Positions 58,441 to 64,000 of a stretch of 64,000 bases of DNA are shown piece after piece. The DNA is from Papilionanthe hookeriana x Papilionanthe teres. Taxonomy: Eukaryota > Streptophyta > Magnoliopsida > Asparagales > Orchidaceae. Where the stretch lies: positions 5,316,090 to 5,380,089 of the forward strand of contig CM040421.1 in NCBI GenBank assembly GCA_022702705.1, written 5' to 3'. A program made the position numbers and the translations under genes. The notes under the pieces were generated by a model. The model was not told the origin of the DNA and made no database searches. It saw only the letters and a program-made list of their open reading frames with translations. Numbering within the stretch: the first letter of the stretch is position 1; every line of letters starts with the position of its first letter.

Positions 58441-60119
58441 AATTTAATGTTATTAATCATAACAAAAGTTATTGCATAAAATTAATCATTATAGATAAAT
58501 TTTGAATAATTTATTATAATAGGGATAATTAATGATAATAAATATGTATTAATAATTTATGATATTGACAACAATATGATGGATTTAAATAAATAAAAGA
58601 ATATTGTCAATTTCAATGTGATTATTTGGTGCAGCTATTCCAATATACCTAATTTCCTGTCACAACTTTACATCAAATTTCAATTTTTTCAAGAACTACT
58701 CATTTTCAAGTGCTAAAGCATGATAACACCATGATATATTTAACATTATGATATAAAAATGAAAAAAAGTGAGAACATTTGGTTACATGAAATATTGAAT
58801 AAAAATATCTCGTTGTATTTCCTTCATAGCTTACACTATAATTACTTTAATTCATGCTTTCATTGCCAAACTATTGATCCATTAAAGATTAATTTTGCCT
58901 CTAAAATTATGCATATGAACTCGTCTCGCAGGTTTCATTTTCTTCCCTTTTTTTATTAGACCATGCTTGGCTGACCCTAATACTTGCGCTTGACTGAATT
59001 CCCTATTTGCTATATAAGGTTGCCTCTAAAATTCAGAATTTCAGTTGTTTCCCTCCATGCTTGATTCAGACTATATATATCTCATGTTTAATTTTAATCT
59101 TCCAAATAATATTGAAGAAATTTTAAACAGAGATATTATACAGATATGCTGCATTGCATCTTTCCAAAGTTGCAACTCTTTTGCATGAACCTTACACATC
59201 CCATATAATTGGAAGAGTGAAATTTTTATTTTTTTCTTACTAAATAGGGGTGGTTGTTCCATATAAGGTGGGAAATTCTTGTATCAATTTAAATGGGTTT
59301 TAATTTAATTTAGGAAAATTAAAGTTTGGGTATAAGATAAGTAAATGTATAAGAAAAGGTGCTATGTATGTAAAATAAATGATGATAGATTAATCTGTGT
59401 ATAAATAATAAATGTAAGATAGATTCGTAGAATAAAGTAATTTCGGAATAATGACATAAAATACTATCCGTTTCTCATTCATTTGATTAATTCTTAAAAA
59501 TACAAATTTCATTTATCACATTGAAAATTACATAAAAGTAAGATACTGATTTAAATTTTTATTTGTTTCGGATATTATGAAAATTATTCCAAATTTGCAA
59601 GATCATATATAAATGTATGTATGTATGTATATATAAGTATATATATGAATTAAATTATTTATTTAATTATGTACATAAATTACATGATATTACTATTTAT
59701 AGCATTAATATTATGGTATATAAGATTTTGCACTATTCACTTCTTTTGCCTTTGTGAGCATCATCTCCTTGCTTTTTACCCCAAATCCTATTCTTTTAAC
59801 ATCAAATTGGGAGCAATGATCATTATAAGATAAAATTATGATTACAATTTTGAGTAATAAGTTGAAAAGCTTTTATGATATTAGTTATTTATATTGTCTA
59901 TGAAAGATTGAGATTTTATGACGAGTAGTGCAAGAAAATTTATCCAAATGTTTGCTTGTAATTTGCATATAGATACATAATCTCTTATTTGAAGATTGAG
60001 TCTGTTTTAGTATTATGTTTGTAAATAACTATAATTGGCTTAGGCATGTATGTGAATTATGCTTTAGAAAGTTTCTAATATTGTAAAATATATCTTGTTT
60101 ATGTTGTATTATTCATGAT
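58441..60119. other. AT-rich intergenic DNA
   Basis: Very AT-rich, with a (TATG)n/(TA)n microsatellite at 59,613-59,645. There are no open frames with recognisable content and no clear LTR pieces. This is probably single-copy DNA upstream of the gene at 61,040. Confidence 0.5.
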
Positions 60120-60395
60120 TAAGGGTATGTTTGGGGTAGCTGCAGCTTATTGAATAATTTATTGATAAGCTGATTAAAAATAACCTGCTGATAAATTAGG
60201 TGTGGTTACCGTTACAAATTTTTATTATTTTTTTGGAAAAGCAGACCGCAGTAAGAAAGCTACCACCGCGGTGTAAAAACACTATTTTCAGCTTTTTGAA
60301 AACGCCTGAGCCGCTAAAATGCAGTTTACCAAAATAGTTTTAGTGCGTTTTAAAAATGTCACCACAGCAAATAAGCTGCGCCAAACGAGCCCTAA
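60120..60395. mobile_element. Tourist-like MITE (PIF/Harbinger type), 270 bp
   Basis: The element spans 60,123-60,392 with the 3-bp duplication TAA on both sides (60,120-60,122; 60,393-60,395). The left end reads GGGTATGTTTGGGG and the right end, reversed, GGGCTCGTTTGGCG; a second shared word GCAGCTTATT follows in both. GGG(N)CTGTTTGG-type ends with TWA target duplications are typical of Tourist MITEs. There is no coding capacity. It is about 650 bp upstream of the start codon of the cleavage-factor gene and might affect its regulation. Confidence 0.75.
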
Positions 60396-60960
60396 ATGGT
60401 TTCATATAAATTTTAAATTATGCCAAATGCTTGCTTTAAATATATAATAATATTTCATTAAAAATCTTATTTTTAAATTCAGAGATCCTATAACTATATA
60501 TTACATGTTTATGCATTATATTCAAATATTCTATGGCACAAAGTGCACTGATATCAATAAAGATTATGTCAAGAGAGAGATTGATAATGCTACGTTGTGA
60601 CAAGTATATCTAGAGTAGTAAGCTACAATGTGGACTTCTATAAAGATTCAAAATCACATGATTTTGGCCCGATTGAGTTCATTTTAACTAATCGTATTAT
60701 CTCAATTTACATTATAATATTTAAAAAAATTTTAAATTACATTTTTTTTAGATTTATGAATTGTGTGAGCTAAATGAGAATTGGATGAGTTTCATTTTAA
60801 GCTTCCGTTTATAGTAGGTTTCACTGTTTCAAATTATTAAATTTAAAAAAATATATATATTTTTAACATTTTTAGATCAAAATGAAAATTGTTAATTATT
60901 TATTTCCTTCTCAAGACTGTATACAATATTTACAGCTCACTTGTCAGCAGTTTAAACCTA
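60396..60960 (+). promoter_or_regulatory. AT-rich upstream region of the CFIm68-like gene
   Basis: No convincing TATA box at a fixed distance was found, as is usual for broadly expressed plant genes. The composition changes from AT-rich to balanced near 60,960, where the transcribed leader probably begins. Confidence 0.4.
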
Positions 60961-61039
60961 TTTCAGATCTGGACGCGACTAGGGTAATTAGGGTTTTGCT
61001 CCGTCTTCCCTGCAAACCCTAGGCTGTGAATCTTCCTGC
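60961..61039 (+). promoter_or_regulatory. Likely 5' leader with telo-box motifs
   Basis: TTAGGGTTT (60,988-60,996) and AAACCCTAGG (61,014-61,023) are telo-box type motifs in both orientations, which are frequent near the transcription start of plant housekeeping, translation and RNA-processing genes (established knowledge). A pyrimidine-rich word (CCGTCTTCCC) lies between them. The exact start of transcription cannot be read from the sequence. Confidence 0.5.
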
Positions 61040-62926
61040 ATGGAGCACGGCACGGACGGGGAGCGGGCCAGTTTTCACGGCAACGAGGTGATCTCTGCCG
61101 TTCAGGATGAGGAGCAATTTTCTGGCGACGAAGATGATTACGATGACTTATACAATGACGTCAACGTTGGAGATGGCTTCTACCAGTCCTCTGTTCACCG
61201 TAGCGAAGATTATACGGGCAATTTCTCCAAGGAACCAGAAAAAAAGAGAGATCCGTCGCCGCCGCCCCCGAATCCCCCGCTCCCTCTTCCGCTATCGCGA
61301 GCTCCTCCTGGAAATGTTAACGCTCCGATCAACGCCGGTGAACCAGAGGTAGAGAGGCCGTTCAACAGATCCGAATCTTTCCAAGATGGAATTGGCGGTT
61401 TCGCCTTGCCGGCGAGGCATTTGACATCTTCTAGTGAGGTTAGGGCTGATCCGGGGCAGACTTCGGGTAGGCTTGGTGAGATTCAGGGACATCCTAGCGG
61501 GAATACCTTTGGGAACAATGGTTTTCAGAATCAGGGAAGTGCGTTTGATAACGAGGGTTACCTTAGGCAAGGAACAGCTAGTGGTACCACCACTAGCAAC
61601 AATCCCATCCCTGTTGCCTCTGCAGGAGTTGGAGGAGTTGCAGCAGCTGGAGCTCCAGCTGTTGTAGGAGGGAATATAAATGGTGCTGGAGGTGGTGGGA
61701 CCGCCACTCTTTTCGTTGGAGATCTTCAATGGTGGACAACCGATGCTGAGCTTGAGGCCGAGCTTTGCAAATACGGAGCTGTGAGAGAAGTGAGATTCTT
61801 TGATGAGAAGGCTAGTGGAAAATCGAAAGGATATGCTCAGGTTGATTTCTACGATCCAGCAGCTGCCTCTGCGTGCAAGGAGGGAATGAATGGCCATATC
61901 TTTAATGATAAGCCCTGTGTTGTGGCCTTTTCTTCACCACATGGTGTTAGACGGCTTGGAGAGGGGCATATGGTTAGAAACCAACAAAACATGCCCCAGG
62001 CCCAACCGCAGTCTGCATTCGTGCAAAAGGGCAGAGGAGGTGGAGGTGGAGGAGGAGGAGGTCATATAGGAGGGAATTTTGGAAGAGGGGGTGGTGGTAA
62101 TTGGGGAAGAGGTGTGATGGGAAATAGAGGGCCAATGTTGAATATGAGGAACCGTGCTGGGCCTATTGGTGGTAGAGGTATTATGGGAAATGGTGGGATG
62201 GTTGCGCCCCCACCTGCAGTGCTACACCCAGGTGCCATGTTGGGACATGGATTTGATCCAACCGGTTATGGAGCATCAATGGGTAGAATGGGAGTTGGAT
62301 TTGGAGGGTTTCCAGCGTCTGCTGCTGGTGCATTCACAGGAATGATACCTTCTTTTCCCCCAGTAGTGGCACCTCATGTTAACCCAGCTTTCTTTGGAAG
62401 GGGGATGGCCCCTAGTAGCATGGGAATGTGGCCAGATCCTAATATGGGTGGTTGGAGCGTTGATGAACAATCTAGTTATGGGGATGATGCTGCTTCAGAT
62501 CAGCAATATGGGGATGGAAATCTTGGAAAGGATAGAGGTGCTAGTCGCGATTGGTCAGGTCCTTATGACAGAAGGCAGACTACTGATAAAGACATGGGTT
62601 CTGGGTCAGAGTGGTCTGAGAGGAGACATAATGAGGAAAGGGATATGGGTCGGATGAGGGATCGAGATTTGGATAGGGATAGACAAAGGGAAAGGGAGAA
62701 GGATAGGGAAAGAGACCGTGAGAGGGAGCGAGAAAGAGAGAGGGATAGGGACAGAGAGAGAGAACGAGACAGGTATAATGATGATAGAGACAGACATCTG
62801 GAACACTACAGGCATAGGGAACATGAATTAGAGCGGGATGGTGAGTGGGATAGAGGACGATCATCTAAGGTTCGAAGCAGCTCACGGGAGATTGAGAATG
62901 TGAAGAGACGCCGACCATCTGAATGA
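61040..62926 (+). CDS. Cleavage factor I large subunit (CFIm68/CPSF6-like) RNA-binding protein
   Basis: A single open frame of 628 codons. Residues 1-60 are acidic (EDDYDDLYND at 31-40), followed by a proline-rich patch (73-90). The RNA recognition motif covers about 222-298: RNP2 LFVGDL (224-229), then WWTTD directly after it (231-235), and RNP1 KGYAQVDF (263-270). WWTTD at this place is a hallmark of the CPSF6/CPSF7 (CFIm68/59) family, whose RRM contacts the CFIm25 subunit. A glycine-rich stretch (332-356), a methionine-, glycine- and proline-rich middle (360-470) and a charged RD/RE-repeat C-terminus (535-605) follow; KRRRPSE at the end may act as a nuclear signal. Family knowledge predicts a nuclear role in pre-mRNA cleavage and choice of polyadenylation site. 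The ATG at 61,040 is taken because it opens the frame close to the telo-box leader. Length and domain order fit the family; no intron is seen in the coding part. Isoforms or paralogues cannot be distinguished. Confidence 0.88.
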   Translation: MEHGTDGERASFHGNEVISAVQDEEQFSGDEDDYDDLYNDVNVGDGFYQSSVHRSEDYTGNFSKEPEKKRDPSPPPPNPPLPLPLSRAPPGNVNAPINAGEPEVERPFNRSESFQDGIGGFALPARHLTSSSEVRADPGQTSGRLGEIQGHPSGNTFGNNGFQNQGSAFDNEGYLRQGTASGTTTSNNPIPVASAGVGGVAAAGAPAVVGGNINGAGGGGTATLFVGDLQWWTTDAELEAELCKYGAVREVRFFDEKASGKSKGYAQVDFYDPAAASACKEGMNGHIFNDKPCVVAFSSPHGVRRLGEGHMVRNQQNMPQAQPQSAFVQKGRGGGGGGGGGHIGGNFGRGGGGNWGRGVMGNRGPMLNMRNRAGPIGGRGIMGNGGMVAPPPAVLHPGAMLGHGFDPTGYGASMGRMGVGFGGFPASAAGAFTGMIPSFPPVVAPHVNPAFFGRGMAPSSMGMWPDPNMGGWSVDEQSSYGDDAASDQQYGDGNLGKDRGASRDWSGPYDRRQTTDKDMGSGSEWSERRHNEERDMGRMRDRDLDRDRQREREKDRERDRERERERERDRDRERERDRYNDDRDRHLEHYRHREHELERDGEWDRGRSSKVRSSSREIENVKRRRPSE

Positions 62927-63063
62927 GTGGGGCCCTTAGCAGTTTTCCTTGGCATAAGATGCTGCTATTGAGTTTTGCCCTTGACATGCTTGTGGTTTAA
63001 TGCTCATTGCATATTTTTGTCGAGGATTTTTGCAAGGGCTTGGCTTATACACTAGCTGGAAGC
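62927..63063 (+). other. First part of the 3' UTR
   Basis: Transcribed DNA after the TGA stop (62,924-62,926), up to a good splice donor GC|GTAAGTTT at 63,064. No polyadenylation signal is obvious in this part. Confidence 0.45.
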
Positions 63064-63888
63064 GTAAGTTTTGCTTGTCTCTCTTTGTTGATGTTATAGC
63101 ATATGTATTGCTTTTCACTATTATTGTTTTCATTGCCTAAATAGTTAATTCTGTGGATATAACCGGTAGCATTTCGTTAATAATGTTTAGTTTGCATCTG
63201 TTTTCTCCTAATCTTTTCAGAAAAATCAAGCTCTATGTGTATGCTGCTCAAATCCCAATTAATTCTCTACATAGTAATAGTAGTTTGAGGTTTGAATTTT
63301 GCTTATTTCAGCTAATTTATTTTGAAAAAAAATCATGTGTTATGCTACTATTATCACTGCATTTCCTGTGTATTTGTTGAAGACTACAGTGTTCATTTAT
63401 CATTACTCTAATCATGGAACTGGTGTAGATGAGATATTATGGACGTTGGGGTATAATTGGTTATATTTAATACGTTTAAAAAACAGTATATGATGATTTA
63501 ATCAAGAAGTATGCATATTTCTTCATGGTTATTTAGACACAATCACACTTATAATTATCTATGGATAGATCCACCTTATGTCCATGTTAGTATTTACATG
63601 CTGTAAAAAAAGCCAAGTTGTCGGACAAACCTATAATATCACACTTTTTTCTGTTGTTCACACAATGTATTCACAACAATGGTACATAAATTCTTATTCA
63701 ATTTTATTGCATATGGTGTGTTTGATGTGGTAATTTTAGGATCCATTGACCTTAATTTAGACTGAAACACCTAGGATATCTGTCTATCTCACCTTTTTTA
63801 AAATGATTTGATTCATAATTATTTTTCATGTTTTTTTTCTTTAATTTTTTTATAATTTGAATATTTGAAAGCTTCATTTCTTTTATAG
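63064..63888 (+). other. Probable 3'-UTR intron
   Basis: GTAAGTTTTG at 63,064 is a near-consensus plant donor; TTTCTTTTATAG ending at 63,888 is a good acceptor with a U-rich tract upstream. The 825 bp between are AT- and T-rich as in plant introns and have no plausible coding frames (63,153-63,380 is a chance frame). Splicing is predicted, not shown. Confidence 0.45.
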
Positions 63889-63911
63889 GTGTGGTCTATG
63901 CTAATGCAATC
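63889..63911 (+). other. Possible 23-bp noncoding exon
   Basis: Between the acceptor at 63,888 and a second donor (ATC|GTAAGTTTC at 63,912) lie 23 bp, a possible micro-exon of the 3' UTR. The rest of the window (63,912-64,000) would then be another intron. Alternative use of these sites is possible. Confidence 0.3.
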
Positions 63912-64000
63912 GTAAGTTTCTCTTCTCAATGAATTACGGTACTTGCACAACAAGATCGAATATTATAAGGGTCATATACATTTTTTTTGTTTTGTTACGG

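Noticed and set aside
61292..61897. 201-codon open frame on the minus strand
   Set aside because: It lies antisense to the RRM and linker of the CFIm68-like gene and has no recognisable domain; a by-product of codon bias on the other strand.
62580..62864. Overlapping minus-strand frames rich in Pro, Leu and Ser
   Set aside because: They mirror the RD/RE repeat-coding DNA of the gene on the plus strand.
1..64000. tRNA, rRNA and organellar insertions
   Set aside because: No cloverleaf with A- and B-box words or rRNA-like stretch was noticed; a tRNAscan run would settle this.

Overview
This is a repeat-dominated stretch of an angiosperm nuclear genome: AT-rich intergenic DNA filled with decayed Ty3/gypsy retrotransposons and one clear host gene at the right edge. 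The plant assignment rests on Athila-type Gag-Pol protein motifs, LTRs that end in TCA followed by a degenerate primer-binding site, and plant-style telo-box motifs in front of the host gene. I cannot name the species. All similarity statements come from reading by eye; no alignment or database search was run.

Two repeat systems account for about 90% of the window. The first is Athila-like. It comprises a broken gag-pol (16,464-21,077) with its 3' noncoding region (to 23,315) and 3' LTR (23,316-25,074); an integrase remnant (38,345-39,150); a 3' end with LTR (54,330-57,499); and solo, partial or nested LTRs at 1-76, 3,937-5,587, 5,850-7,579, 10,240-12,276, 12,277-14,005, 14,006-15,254 and 41,276-43,092. 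Three solo LTRs keep perfect 5-bp target duplications (GGAAT, GTTGT, GAAAC). The second is an unclassified long non-coding family, called X here, with five copies: X1 (about 100-8,660, +), X2 (25,075-31,490, +), X3 (31,508-38,095, +), X4 (39,360-46,680, -) and X5 (46,760-54,325, -). Each X copy has a middle section of degenerate repeats rich in small inverted repeats, then a GC-rich block, usually followed by a TATA-like motif. X may be a large retrotransposon derivative, possibly of Tat/Ogre type, but I could not prove its LTR limits.

The layout is nested and rearranged. X1 carries two solo LTRs in opposite orientation. A direct repeat of about 2.1 kb (LTR end plus X start) flanks the gag-pol, and its left copy is fused to the middle of gag. 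X3 faces X4 and X5 across the integrase remnant.

From 57,500 onward the DNA is AT-rich and mostly unique. It holds a 199-bp tandem duplication, a 270-bp Tourist-like MITE (60,123-60,392) and an uninterrupted 628-codon gene (61,040-62,926) for a CFIm68/CPSF6-like pre-mRNA cleavage factor subunit. Likely 3'-UTR introns run to the window end. No structural RNA gene or CRISPR array was seen.
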